Source of the DNA: Nostoc edaphicum CCNP1411
GTDB taxonomy: Bacteria > Cyanobacteriota > Cyanobacteriia > Cyanobacteriales > Nostocaceae
Direction: 5' to 3'
Length of the DNA: 64,000 bases
NCBI RefSeq assembly: GCF_014023275.1
Contig: NZ_CP054695.1
Span: 1-64,000, forward strand
The notes beneath the pieces were generated by a model that saw only the letters and a program-made list of their open reading frames with translations, did no database searches and was not told where the DNA came from. Shown here piece after piece: positions 1 to 9,076 of this stretch (the stretch's first letter is position 1; each line of letters begins with the position of its first letter). The translations under genes and the position numbers were made by a program.

Positions 1-1
1 A

Positions 2-232
2 TTAGAGTTTCACTACACCCTTAAACATGCAAGTTGGTTGAATCAAGTAGAGATTGAATTATCTGTTTTATCTCGTCAATGTTTAGAGCGACGAATCCCA
101 GATATACAAACATTATCCGCTGAAATTGCTACTTGGGAGAAACAACGTAATCTCCAACGTACTAGTGTCTATTGGCGCTTTCAAACTACAGATGCACGTA
201 GAAAGATGGAACGATTATACCCGACTGTATGA
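2..232 (+). pseudogene. IS630-family transposase, C-terminal end (cut by window edge)
   Basis: The frame is open from base 2 to a TGA at 230-232. It encodes the characteristic tail of an IS630/Tc1-type transposase: an HASWLNQVEIELSVLSRQCL segment, then RRIPD, a WEKQRN stretch and a final DARRKMERLYP. The conserved region starts before any good start codon, so this is only the end of a longer gene lying to the left of the window. It sits next to the metabolic cluster and probably marks that cluster's downstream boundary. Whether the complete element is intact cannot be judged from here. Confidence 0.75.
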
Positions 233-453
233 CCCAGCAAAGTTCCCTTGGCAGACTACTAGTAGATTTATAGCAGTGGTCAGACAGCTTAGGACATTGG
301 CAAATCTAAGAGAGCGGCTGTCACAGCTATCCATAGCAGACTTGTCTTAACCTAGATGGCAGCCGCCATAACCCAAATTTTTGCATCTTCAACACTAAAT
401 TTCTGCTAGCGCGGCAGTCAGATGTAATGTTAAGCAAACTGCGACATTTATTC

Positions 454-960
454 TTAACGGTTACTCCAAAATTGCTCAGCACTGTGTGAGTAAATTTCAA
501 GAATGTTTCCAAATGGATCTTGGCAGAAAGCTAACTTATAACCTGAACCTTCAAAAAGCTCCCATACTTTGGTTCGTTGTTTGCCCCCATGTTCCTCAAT
601 GCGCTTAGCGAGTGCCTCAACATCTGGATCAATGATACAAATCTGGAAAAAGCCATTCTTCCAATATTCAAAGTTATTGTCTCTCGGCTCCGCTTTCGGC
701 TCGTTAAACTCGAAGATTGCAAGAGTAACCTGATTGCCTGTTCCCATATGAACAAGGCGACATTTCTTGAAGTCTGCACCGAAGACTTCACTGCAAATTT
801 TGCCAAAGTGCGAATCATCTGCTACAAGGTCATGGGGTCCGGCTATAGTGTACAATCCAAGAACTGCCTGATACCACTCAACTGCTTTGTCCAAATCGGT
901 AACTGTGACACCAACATGAGTGATCGACCTTGGATATTGCACAGTTATTTTTGAATCCAT
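454..960 (-). CDS. VOC-family (glyoxalase/dioxygenase fold) protein
   Basis: This 168-residue protein has the paired beta-alpha-beta-beta-beta pattern of the vicinal oxygen chelate superfamily: ITHVGVTVTDLDKAVEWY near residues 13-30 and QDPFGNILEIYSH near 147-159. His15, Glu84 and Glu155 lie where metal ligands usually fall, so a metal-dependent lyase, isomerase or dioxygenase is possible; the substrate cannot be read. A longer upstream start (1026) exists, but the ATG at 960 places the VOC fold at the usual distance from the N-terminus. It is the last gene of the minus-strand cluster that also encodes a ThDP decarboxylase and an isomerase-like protein, which suggests action on a small ketone or aromatic intermediate. 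Confidence 0.8.
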   Translation of the reverse strand: MDSKITVQYPRSITHVGVTVTDLDKAVEWYQAVLGLYTIAGPHDLVADDSHFGKICSEVFGADFKKCRLVHMGTGNQVTLAIFEFNEPKAEPRDNNFEYWKNGFFQICIIDPDVEALAKRIEEHGGKQRTKVWELFEGSGYKLAFCQDPFGNILEIYSHSAEQFWSNR

Positions 961-1027
961 AACTAAGTCTCCATTCAATCTGTTAAGGAGTGTTGGGTGA
1001 AGCCCTTCATCTTGATTCCCCTTCACT

Positions 1028-1262
1028 TCATTTGGGTCTGTGACTATTCATCTTCAAAAAATTAGGATAGAAGGCTTCAGCTTCTGCCGATGCGGTTTTG
1101 ATTGCCTTGAAATACAGTTCCACAAATTGTCTCGCGCAGTCGTGGGATTTAAATTGCTGACCACGACATCTTCGGGACGACCTATCATGGAACTATATCT
1201 CTCGTTGTATAAGTCATTCCATGTCTGTGCAACGTCTAGCAGACACTCAGAATTAGTGAATA
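1028..1262 (-). pseudogene. Frameshifted remnant of a short gene
   Basis: Between the isomerase-like and VOC genes, the minus strand carries two adjacent open stretches that join into one protein-like sequence if a single base is added or removed near 1138. The first contains VAQTWNDLYNERYSSMIGRP; the second contains RQFVELYFKAIKTASAEAEA and ends at the stop at 1028-1030. The upstream frame has a stop immediately before the first stretch and no strong start. I do not recognise the family. It sits exactly where a gene of the cluster would be expected, so I read it as a decayed member of the cluster. Confidence 0.35.
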
Positions 1263-1263
1263 A

Positions 1264-1578
1264 TTAAACCTTATAATGAGCCTTCACATCTTCGATGAAA
1301 CCTTCGTAAGCTCGCAATGGCAAGACCTGCTCAAACTCTAAATACTCTCGCATTGGTAGACGGCCCATTGCTGTTCTATCTAACTCCTCAATTGAATCTA
1401 CGTTCACAATACCGATAACGCGTCGCTGTGCAGCAACCTTGTATAGACCTACTACTAAGCCCGAGTCTTTGGTTTCCTTCTGCGCGTTGAAATCAGCTTC
1501 CTCCGCCTCTAAGTTCCAAAGTTCATCTTCTGACAATCTTCCTTCAATGTTCCAGCGCATCTGAACGTAAAACAACAT
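1264..1578 (-). CDS. Muconolactone isomerase-like protein
   Basis: This 104-residue protein begins MLFYVQMRWNIEGRLSEDEL and ends with a REYLEFEQVLPLRAY segment, the pattern of the muconolactone delta-isomerase-like family (small dimeric alpha/beta-barrel proteins, typically about 90-110 residues). The start is supported by an AGGGAG Shine-Dalgarno about 8 bases upstream of the ATG. Classical family members act in the beta-ketoadipate pathway, but many cyanobacterial homologues sit in clusters of unknown product. Here the neighbours (ThDP decarboxylase, EthD-like, VOC) fit small-molecule ring or keto chemistry. The exact reaction is not shown by the sequence. Confidence 0.75.
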   Translation of the reverse strand: MLFYVQMRWNIEGRLSEDELWNLEAEEADFNAQKETKDSGLVVGLYKVAAQRRVIGIVNVDSIEELDRTAMGRLPMREYLEFEQVLPLRAYEGFIEDVKAHYKV

Positions 1579-1666
1579 ATTCTTATCTCCCTGTCAAGAA
1601 CTCTGTAAAATTTGTCAGTTTGTCTACTTCGACTCAGTTATTTGGTTGCAATAGGAGATGCTATAC

Positions 1667-3118
1667 CTAAGCAGTCTCCAGTTTTGACTGGATCAGTTTG
1701 ATAATCGCATGTTCTTGATCAAAAACCCCACTGGCGATCGCCAGTGGGGTTTTGCCATCGTGTCCTTTCAGATCTAATCGAGCCCCTGCATTGATCAGGA
1801 TTTCAGCGCATTCAGCATATCCATGCCAAAGCGCATCATGGAGAGGTGTATAACCGTTTGTTGCTCCTTGAAAATCAATGTCAATACCAGGCTGATCAAC
1901 CAGTATCTTGGTAATGTCAGCGTGGCCGTTATAAACAGCTTTGTGCAAGGGAACCGCACCGAAAGTTGGCTCGGTAACATTCACGTCTGCACGAGCTTTC
2001 AAAAGTTCTACAACGATTTCTGTATGCCCATCCCGAGCAGCCACTAACAAGGGTGTGTGAGCATCGTTAAAATGGTTAAGTATTGGATATTTTTCATCGA
2101 TATCAACACCTGATTGAATTAGGTGCTTTACTGTTGCAATATCATTGGTATTAACAGCAGCCATTAACTTTTGGTTTTGAACCTTCTGTTGATCTGACTT
2201 CTGACGCTTCTTCAGCGCTTTTTCTGCTTGAAGTAGCTTATCTTTTCCGATGGTGTTTACATTCAATTCATATTCAAAATGTTCCACCAAGGAGAAGCCA
2301 TAATGAGTGCTAAGATTCAAACCCGCACCCACTTCCAACAAATACTCCACAATAGCGGGCCACTTAAACCATAAAGCATCCATTAAAGGTGTATGGCCAG
2401 TAGTAGGCGCTACCCAGTCAACAAATGCCCCAGCCTCTACCAGCAATCGGGCAACTTCAACACTGCCTCCTTGACATGCCTTATGTAAAGCCGACGCCCC
2501 CGCTTTGCTGTCAACTGCAAATACGTCTGCGCCTGCATCTAACAAGATTTTCTCCATTTCTGCGTTGGCTTGACCGGCAGCTATCATTAGGATAGTCAAA
2601 CCAGTCTTGGCATCCCTGGCATTAACATTTGCACCAAATTCAAGAAGCTTTTGCACCGCATCCAGTTTATTCTCTTGAACCGCCTTGATTAATTCAGAAT
2701 CTATATCAGCGCGAAATGCGGCAACTTCAGCGTTGGGATCAAAATAAACCTTCCATTTGGCGATTTTTCCATCCTCGTCTAACGTAAGGTGGTGTAAATC
2801 CTCAATCTCAAAACCTTTTTCGCTACTTTGATGAATAGCATTAGTATAGACTACTACGCAAGCTTTATTGCCTTGAACAACAAAATCGCGTAATTCATAG
2901 TCTTTAACCTTAGTCGTTTCCGCCCTAATCTTGAACGCTTCAGCAACTTGTTCTCGCCCCAATTTCTTCCCCAAATAAGGAATAATTTTGTTGTATTCGT
3001 CTTGGGGAAGCTCAAATTCGATCCTCTCTGAGAGACCATTTATAACAGCCTCCATATCACCATTTCCTACGCTATTGTACCATTGTTTTACAATTTGCGA
3101 TGTTTTTTGAGTATCCAT
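1667..3118 (-). CDS. NTF2/SnoaL-like domain fused to ankyrin repeats
   Basis: Residues 1-130 form an NTF2/SnoaL-like domain (VKQWYNSVGNGDMEAVINGL at the start, HLTLDEDGKIAKWKVYFDPN near its end), a fold used by small isomerases, cyclases and hydratases. Residues from about 138 to 480 are ankyrin repeats, recognisable by G-TPL, A--G, VNARD and LL--GA--N motifs, in two blocks separated by a charged linker near 300-330 (KALKKRQKSDQQKVQNQK). A GGAG site precedes the ATG. No signal peptide or membrane segment is visible, so it should be cytosolic. An NTF2 domain carrying its own ankyrin scaffold is unusual; the repeats may recruit the other enzymes of the cluster, which is inference. Confidence 0.8.
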   Translation of the reverse strand: MDTQKTSQIVKQWYNSVGNGDMEAVINGLSERIEFELPQDEYNKIIPYLGKKLGREQVAEAFKIRAETTKVKDYELRDFVVQGNKACVVVYTNAIHQSSEKGFEIEDLHHLTLDEDGKIAKWKVYFDPNAEVAAFRADIDSELIKAVQENKLDAVQKLLEFGANVNARDAKTGLTILMIAAGQANAEMEKILLDAGADVFAVDSKAGASALHKACQGGSVEVARLLVEAGAFVDWVAPTTGHTPLMDALWFKWPAIVEYLLEVGAGLNLSTHYGFSLVEHFEYELNVNTIGKDKLLQAEKALKKRQKSDQQKVQNQKLMAAVNTNDIATVKHLIQSGVDIDEKYPILNHFNDAHTPLLVAARDGHTEIVVELLKARADVNVTEPTFGAVPLHKAVYNGHADITKILVDQPGIDIDFQGATNGYTPLHDALWHGYAECAEILINAGARLDLKGHDGKTPLAIASGVFDQEHAIIKLIQSKLETA

Positions 3119-3223
3119 ATTTACTCCATTTTGCTGAGAATCATGAGTATGATATTAAGATTTTACTTGTTAAAATCTTAATATTTTGTTTAAGCTATGA
3201 ATCACCAATGTATATTACATTAG

Positions 3224-3928
3224 TTATTCACGAAATTCAGGACCAATAATCCAGGTTTCAGTAGTTAACATATTGTGGATATATTTGCCCTCAAAAAGAT
3301 TGGAATAGTCTGGCTTGACTTCATTTTGATATTCTGGAGATTTATAGGCTTTTTCCAGTGCCTCAACGTCATCAAACCAAAGTAGTGAAACACAATCTAG
3401 CAGAGCTTCTCCAACCACATAGAAATTATCTCGGACATGACACTGGAGATAACGTTGTAGACCTGGAAGTTTCAACACCTTAGCTGCATGGCTTTCTAAC
3501 ATCTTTTGGCGAAAATCCTCCAAAGGTATTCCTGCTTTACGCTTAGTTAGAATTAAGAGTTTTACCATTTTGGAGTTTTTTTGGAAGGGAGAACCTTCCA
3601 GCAGAGTGTGAGCCTTTGTATCTAAGACAACAGAGCGCCAAAATGCAGCCCATTCAGGTTCATTGAGACGAGCCCCTTCTAAAAACTCTTTAGATTGAAG
3701 AGAAGCTAGTTGTTCCTCGTCATTTCTTAACCAAATTTCAGCAACTCCCTGCCATAGAGGATCAGCTGGCTCCGGTCCAAAGGGAATCCTCGAATCAATC
3801 ATGTAACGCTTAATTTGAGGAATTTTGCTGGCGTAGTTAACAGCATGAACATTTATCCAATAGTCCTGAAATTCCTTTTCACTCATTCCCGGTTTGGCAT
3901 GGGCAAATATGAATTGATGAATTGTCAT
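3224..3928 (-). CDS. EthD-like protein with two dimeric alpha/beta-barrel domains
   Basis: The 234-residue protein contains two similar halves. The first starts at MTIHQFIFAHAKPGMSEKEF and contains YWINVHA and IKRYMID; the second starts near residue 120 (MVKLLILTKRKAGIPLEDF) and contains MLESHAAKV and LQRYLQCHVRDNFY. Each half follows the EthD pattern of 'K-GMs-eeF--yw---HA---kiP-i-rY'. EthD-like proteins are ferredoxin-fold barrels linked to ether degradation and, in natural-product clusters, to oxidation or cyclisation steps. The internal duplication probably gives a pseudo-dimer in one chain. It lies 105 bp upstream of the NTF2-ankyrin gene in the same direction. Confidence 0.75.
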   Translation of the reverse strand: MTIHQFIFAHAKPGMSEKEFQDYWINVHAVNYASKIPQIKRYMIDSRIPFGPEPADPLWQGVAEIWLRNDEEQLASLQSKEFLEGARLNEPEWAAFWRSVVLDTKAHTLLEGSPFQKNSKMVKLLILTKRKAGIPLEDFRQKMLESHAAKVLKLPGLQRYLQCHVRDNFYVVGEALLDCVSLLWFDDVEALEKAYKSPEYQNEVKPDYSNLFEGKYIHNMLTTETWIIGPEFRE

Positions 3929-4134
3929 GATAAGAACTCCAAACTACTGTAATTTACTTCAATTTTGATTTGATTAAAAGGCGCTAATTTAGTTATTTAG
4001 GTGCTATAACATCCTGGAATTATTAAGATTTGTTCAATATTTATTCCTCCTTTTTTTTAAATGACAAACATAATTTATAGACAGTATCATCCTGCAAATA
4101 TCCAACGCTTTTAATCAGCACAAACTTTAGTTGA

Positions 4135-5844
4135 CTACTGACCACACTTAACGCCAACCTTTTTACCTAAAACTTCGTTTGTAAGTACCAAATCAATTAG
4201 GAAAGGACCATCGTGAGCCAACGCTTTCTGGATGGCTGAACCGATTTGGTCTGGCTTCTCGACCCGAACGGACTGAACCCCCATAGCACGCGCTAACTCA
4301 GGAAAATTAATGTCTGGGTCACATATATTAAAAGAAGATGGAAAGGCGTGTTCCGGTATTTGCTGCTCACGCCAATATTGTAGAATGTTGAGCTTCAGTA
4401 TCTGATAGCTGCGATTATTGCAGATGATAAATTTGGCACCAATGTTGTGGTGTGCAGCGGTCCAGAGTGCCTGGATAGTATACATACTGCCGCCATCGCC
4501 GGTGAACCCAATCACAGTTTTGTCTGGACAGGCTAATTTAATACCAATTGCCCCAGGAATGCCAACACCTAATGAGCCGCCTCGTGTCTGGAAATAGTTT
4601 CCTACTGTTGTCGGTGGAATATATCGACATAGTTCGGGAGAATTAGTAATAGCTTCATCAAAGATGATGGTGTCTGGCGGTAGATATTTTATCAGTTCCT
4701 CTGCAAAACGTGACATATGCAAAGGCACTGAGTCGCGAACTGCTTTGTCAGCCTCAAACAAAGCAGTTTGTTGCTGCTTCTTGGTCTCCGCTATCCGAGT
4801 AGCTCTTGCGCTTGCTGCATTCTTTTGTTCAGGCGTCGTGGTGTTCTCCAGCAAAGTGTTCAGCTTCACGAGGGTAGTTTTTGGATCGCCGAGCAGACCT
4901 ATATCCACTGGAAAATTCTTTGCTATTTCATAGGTATTCAGGTCGATGTGAATCACTTTTGTTTTCGGAGTAAAGACGTCGGACAGAGCAGGGAATACCT
5001 CGGGGAAAATGTAGGTTCCAACAATCAAGACCACGTCCGTCTGCAAGGTGATGCGGCGACTATCATCCCCAAACATATGACCCAGTAGCCCTCCAAACAA
5101 AGGATGGTTTGCACTTATATTTGGTTCAGATGAGTCTGCTCCCCATACTTGTGCACCTATGAGTTCAGCTGTGTGGGTTAATTCAGCCTGTGCATCGGAA
5201 AAAGCAACACCATCGCCCACAATTATCGTCGGCTGCGATGCAGTGATTAGTAGGGCTACTGCCTTTATCAGTTGATCGGTTTCGGGAGCAACCCGTGTTA
5301 CCGGAAAAGAACTCTGAACCACCTCTTCATCGTTAGGAGCGTCAAGAATATCCATTGGCAGGGATACAAAGACAGGTCCCATAGGCGGCGTGGCAGCTAT
5401 CTTAATGGCTCGGCGCAACACACGCAATAAAGAAGAAGGATGGGTAACTCTGGTTGCCCATTTAGTAACAGGCTTGGCCATGCTTACAAGGTCGGCAGCC
5501 ATTTGGGCATCCATAGCATCATACTGGATACCAGCTTCGCCAGCAAGCACCACCAGGGGCGCATGGCCGCGCATGGCCTGGTAAATCATCCCAATCCCGT
5601 TCCCTAAACCAACTCCGCTGTGGAGTTGTACGATGGTGGGCTTCTTGGTCATGCGTGCATAGCCATCGGCTGCGCCCACCGCTATAGTTTCTTGCAGTGC
5701 GAAAATATATTCAAATTCCGGGTAATAGTCTTTCAACGCGTCCAGAAACCCCTGCTCGACTGTGCCGGGGTTGCCAAACATGTATCGTATGCCATCCGCG
5801 AGAAGTTGTTCGATAATCGCAAAGCGCCCACTTCTACTAGCCAT
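4135..5844 (-). CDS. ThDP-dependent decarboxylase, benzoylformate decarboxylase-like
   Basis: This 569-residue enzyme has the three-domain layout of thiamine-diphosphate enzymes. The N-terminal Pyr domain has FGNPGTVEQGFLDAL and the activating Glu52 in ALQETIAVGAADGYA. The C-terminal PP domain has the cofactor motif GDGGSMYTIQAL followed by ICNNRSY. LHSGVGLGNG (His75) aligns with the LHS segment containing catalytic His70 of benzoylformate decarboxylase, and the opening MASRSG resembles that family. I chose the ATG at 5844 (GGAAG just upstream) over a GTG at 5889 because it gives the family's usual length. It most likely decarboxylates or ligates a 2-keto acid; acetolactate-synthase-like chemistry is the alternative. 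It is the central enzyme of the cluster. Confidence 0.85.
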   Translation of the reverse strand: MASRSGRFAIIEQLLADGIRYMFGNPGTVEQGFLDALKDYYPEFEYIFALQETIAVGAADGYARMTKKPTIVQLHSGVGLGNGIGMIYQAMRGHAPLVVLAGEAGIQYDAMDAQMAADLVSMAKPVTKWATRVTHPSSLLRVLRRAIKIAATPPMGPVFVSLPMDILDAPNDEEVVQSSFPVTRVAPETDQLIKAVALLITASQPTIIVGDGVAFSDAQAELTHTAELIGAQVWGADSSEPNISANHPLFGGLLGHMFGDDSRRITLQTDVVLIVGTYIFPEVFPALSDVFTPKTKVIHIDLNTYEIAKNFPVDIGLLGDPKTTLVKLNTLLENTTTPEQKNAASARATRIAETKKQQQTALFEADKAVRDSVPLHMSRFAEELIKYLPPDTIIFDEAITNSPELCRYIPPTTVGNYFQTRGGSLGVGIPGAIGIKLACPDKTVIGFTGDGGSMYTIQALWTAAHHNIGAKFIICNNRSYQILKLNILQYWREQQIPEHAFPSSFNICDPDINFPELARAMGVQSVRVEKPDQIGSAIQKALAHDGPFLIDLVLTNEVLGKKVGVKCGQ

Positions 5845-5977
5845 AACTTCCACTTCCTTAGGCATAATCTGTTTTCTTGCGGCACTCACGAAGTTGTTTC
5901 AAAGTCGGATTGGTTAAGTCCCAATTCGATTGGTATCATAATCCATCCTGGTTTGCCGATGGTCAATTGGGTCAGGC

Positions 5978-6805
5978 TCACCACCCGTACCGCTTAAGTC
6001 CTTTTTCCAAAACTTCTACCAACTTCTGACCAGTCGTATAAGAGTCTGCAGTAGACCGACCCGTGACAAACGGATAGTCGACAATTACGGAAATTTCTTT
6101 ACCAAAATTGCCATGATATCCCCCATCTGGACCTGTCGCATCACGAAGGATATATTCCAAAGGATAGGGGGGTGGACCCATGTTAATGTCAGAGCCTATA
6201 AACCCAGTTCCATCTTTGTAATCATATTCCTTGCAATGACCTGTGACGTGCTTACCCCAGATAATGCTCTTGCGGTCCGCCAGGTCGCGAGCGAAGGCGA
6301 GACAAGTAACACCATAGCATTCTGCCGCAATCGGCTTGCCTACCCTGTAAAAGCTGAGGATGAGGTCGTGAACCCGATGGTTATTTACCAAATCAACAAT
6401 AGGACCACTACCCCCTACGATCAGGAGGGCATCGTATTGCTCCAAATCGTTCTGCAGTTCATCGAGCGCATTATTGTAAGCTTCTAATTCCCGAATCAAT
6501 TTCTCAGCACTCCAGTAAGGCTGATCAGGCAACCATTCTGACAGAATGATTGGGTTGTCTAGGCGCGGATTTTTAGGGTCGTCCAGTTGCTTGACCTTCT
6601 GAGCCATCTCTTCTGATACGACTGTCCGACCCAAGGGTGGGTCAATATAAGTAGGGTCTATGCTGGGAGGGAGCGCTACTGGCCTTTTTCCTGTTGGAGT
6701 TGCAAAGTCAACCTGATACCCTGCAGCATCAAAAGTTTCCAAGGGGCCTATCAGTTCCTCACCCCAATATCCGTACTCCGATAAAATTGTCAAAATCTTT
6801 TTCAT
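5978..6805 (-). CDS. DJ-1/PfpI (class I glutamine amidotransferase-like) protein A
   Basis: This 275-residue protein has the DJ-1/PfpI fold: the N-terminal strand KKILTILSEYGYWGEELIGP, the LLIVGGSGP loop, and the nucleophile elbow AECYGV with Cys163. It is longer than a minimal DJ-1 protein (about 190 residues) because of an insertion around residues 45-120 (PPSIDPTYIDPP to the NALDELQNDL helix), as in Hsp31-type and isonitrile-hydratase-related proteins. Members act as hydratases, glyoxalase III-type enzymes or chaperones. It is followed 37 bp upstream by a second DJ-1 gene, so the pair may form a heterodimer or act on sequential reactive carbonyls; this is inference. Confidence 0.8.
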   Translation of the reverse strand: MKKILTILSEYGYWGEELIGPLETFDAAGYQVDFATPTGKRPVALPPSIDPTYIDPPLGRTVVSEEMAQKVKQLDDPKNPRLDNPIILSEWLPDQPYWSAEKLIRELEAYNNALDELQNDLEQYDALLIVGGSGPIVDLVNNHRVHDLILSFYRVGKPIAAECYGVTCLAFARDLADRKSIIWGKHVTGHCKEYDYKDGTGFIGSDINMGPPPYPLEYILRDATGPDGGYHGNFGKEISVIVDYPFVTGRSTADSYTTGQKLVEVLEKGLKRYGW

Positions 6806-6842
6806 GGGATTGTCTTTTGCTTGTGGATTTGTTTTCAGTCAC

Positions 6843-7529
6843 TTAGCTTGCAGCTCTTACTCTTGAGAGAGAGGTAGTAGCCCTTCTGCCCGAGAAGCGA
6901 TTGGTGGCAATAGATAATTGTTGGATTTGTTCGGTAATGGCATCAATGAATGGTTCAACCTCGTGTTTTGAGCGACCAGTAACAAGGTCGCCGTCCACCA
7001 CAACACCTGAGGGTGATGTTGTGTAAACTGCACCAGCGTTGATAATATCTGCAAGGACTACCTCGTGGCAGATAACTTGTCGCCCCTTGAGTAACTCGGG
7101 TATCGGTGTCAGTATCCACAAACCGTGACAGAGTGCGCCTTTAATAATCCTGGGATTTGCCATCGCCTTAGCGTAAAACTGTACGGCCGGTGAAGTGCGA
7201 ACTTGGTCGGCGGCATTAACTGGGGGACTTGCTAGCAGATCGAAGTAACGCAGGCGCACGCTGGTATAGTTAGCAGACATAATCACAGCAGCGTAATCGT
7301 TAACGTCTACGTTTTGAAAATCAATGTTTACTTCTATCGTTCGAGGTGTATTGCCAGTATCTTCATCACTGAAAAAGCGAACGCTCGGATTGTCCCAGAG
7401 CCTAGACATCAAATGTACTGTTGCTTTAAGTTCCGAAAAGCGTCTTTGATACGTTTCAATTTCTTCAGGAATGAACTCACTTTCGACAAGAACTGCGATT
7501 TTTTTCCCACCAAGGGATCTAGGTATCAT
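6843..7529 (-). CDS. DJ-1/PfpI protein B
   Basis: This 228-residue DJ-1/PfpI protein has the N-terminal strand GKKIAVLVESEFIPEEIETY, an AAVIMSANYTS loop and the nucleophile elbow GALCHGLWIL with Cys134. RQVICHEVVLADIINAGAVY and VVDGDLVTGRS are typical of the family's C-terminal half. It is the first gene of the minus-strand cluster, and the palindromic region at 7643-7746 lies upstream of it. The N-terminus has an inserted segment (residues 45-75) before the third strand. Function is probably that of a hydratase, protease-like or glyoxalase-like enzyme; it is distinct in sequence from its neighbour, so the pair is not a recent duplication. Confidence 0.75.
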   Translation of the reverse strand: MIPRSLGGKKIAVLVESEFIPEEIETYQRRFSELKATVHLMSRLWDNPSVRFFSDEDTGNTPRTIEVNIDFQNVDVNDYAAVIMSANYTSVRLRYFDLLASPPVNAADQVRTSPAVQFYAKAMANPRIIKGALCHGLWILTPIPELLKGRQVICHEVVLADIINAGAVYTTSPSGVVVDGDLVTGRSKHEVEPFIDAITEQIQQLSIATNRFSGRRATTSLSRVRAAS

Positions 7530-7642
7530 ATTGATTAAATGTCATTAGGGGGAATAGATTTTTAACTTGAAATGCTACTGACTTTTTTAAAGTCTTTGTT
7601 GATAAGTTTAGGGAATGCAAAACACGGTCACAAGGGTTAATC

Positions 7643-7746
7643 TTTCGGAGCAAGTTAGTATTGTTTTGCAGTTTTGTTGCAAAAACTAAGCTGTAATGTA
7701 AAGAAGATAAGAAGTAAAACCAAAAGAATGCCAACTTGCTCCGAAA
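7643..7746. promoter_or_regulatory. Palindromic control region upstream of the metabolic cluster
   Basis: A perfect 14-bp inverted repeat, TTTCGGAGCAAGTT at 7643-7656 and AACTTGCTCCGAAA at 7733-7746, encloses a smaller hairpin-like repeat TTTTGCA/TGCAAAA (7664-7670 and 7678-7684). The pair lies 114-217 bp upstream of the first gene of the minus-strand cluster. Spaced inverted repeats of this kind are typical operators for a regulator that loops DNA, but no regulator gene is adjacent in the window. The function is inferred from position only. Confidence 0.45.
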
Positions 7747-7891
7747 ATTTGAGCATTGCATCTGTGTTTCGTATCTCCTAAACTTAGATTATTACTCAGA
7801 CAAGTCAGTAACATTTCCAGTAAAAATACAGTGCCCTAAGAAAATTTAAATAAAATGTACCGCGATTACAGTTTGGCTACATACAAATAGG

Positions 7892-9076
7892 CAGAAGTGT
7901 TGAACGGTAAGAAAAATCCGATAAAAATAGCCCAAAATATGGTATTTTTGGGCGAAGGCTTAAACTATATTAGTTTGATTGTGATTATAAATTCATTTCC
8001 CAAAATTGTCAAAGATATCTTGAAAAGCCTGCCAAAAAATGATTATCCAGTATTGAATAGTCGTCTATTCTTTGAGTGCTGGCTATCCTATGCTCTGGAT
8101 AATAGCTTAACAAGTATGCGAGATTTATTTAAGAGATTAAACAATACAGGATTTGAGGTAGATATTTCTACTTTTTCTAAAGCAAATTTACATCGAAGCC
8201 AAAAAACAATTTCAAGGAATTTACCAAAAATTAAATGAATTAGTACAGAAGAAAATTCACAAAAAAATTACACGATAAATATGCTATTTGTCCTATTGAT
8301 TCAACAATTATTACCCTGACAAGTAAATTGTTATGGGTTTTGGGTCATCATCAAGTCAAACTTTTTAGTTCTTTGAATTTAGCTACAGGTAGCCCAGAAG
8401 ATAACTTGATCAATTTTGGACATGATCATGATTATAAATTTGGTTCCAAGATGATGTCTAGTCTCCCAACTAATGCTGTAGGGGTAATGGATAGAGGCTT
8501 TGCGGGATTAAAATTCATTCAAGAATTGGTACAAGAAAACAAATATTTTGTTTTGCGGATTAAAAACAATTTCGTTACTAGAATTTGAGGATGCAACTGG
8601 ATTAGTCAAAGTAGGTGCATCTGATGAGGCTATTGCCTATAGAGTCATTAATTTTTGTGATTTAGAAACGAAAACTGAGTTCCGCTTAGTGACTAATTTA
8701 CCAAAGTCGGGAGATGCAGCTGTTAATGATGATGAAATTAGGGATATTTATCGATTACGTTGGGGAGTTGAACTCTTGTGGAAGTTTTTTAAAGATGCAC
8801 TTAAAACTTGACAAATTAATTACCAAAAACGTCAACGGTATCACCATACAAATTTACGTTAGTTTAATAGCTTATCTGATTTTACAGCTTTTATCTATTC
8901 CCGCACAATGGGGACATACACTATTAGATAAATTCCGCTATTTGCAATCTTGTATGTGTCAGAAAATCAGCTATGTTCATTGGTTTGAGGAGATGATGTT
9001 ATGTTGACTAATTTAGCCTTTTTAGAGTTAGTGTAACTATCTATGTAAAGTTTTGTATCAGCATTCAACATTTCTG
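7892..9076 (+). mobile_element. IS4-family insertion sequence, copy 1 (1185 bp)
   Basis: The element runs from CAGAAGTGTTGAACGG to the matching inverted end CAACATTTCTG and is flanked by the 9-bp duplication ACAAATAGG. A second copy of identical length lies at 36350-37534 in the opposite orientation, and a diverged 3' fragment lies at 13246-13671. The element contains one transposase gene broken into several frames at homopolymer runs. It separates the metabolic cluster from the DUF1816-malQ region and does not appear to interrupt a gene. Confidence 0.9.
7897..9007 (+). pseudogene. IS4-family transposase, frameshifted at homopolymers
   Basis: The reconstructed protein of about 370 residues carries the DDE signature: Asp in IDSTIITL, Asp in GVMDRGFAGL, and the Y-R-E-K box in YRLRWGVELLWKF. 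In this copy the frame breaks at an A6 run near 8213, an A7 run near 8262, an A5 run near 8574 and a T6 run near 8786. Each break is repaired by one base. The gene is therefore either inactive, misread in homopolymers, or expressed through slippage on A-runs. The companion copy at 36350-37534 differs at several of the same runs. Confidence 0.8.

Noticed and set aside
1040..1267. 75-codon plus-strand frame opposite the decayed gene
   Set aside because: The minus strand carries the protein-like sequence; the plus frame is its shadow.
7519..7761. 80-codon minus-strand frame upstream of the DJ-1 gene
   Set aside because: It spans the palindromic control region, overlaps the next gene, and its sequence has no conserved or globular character.
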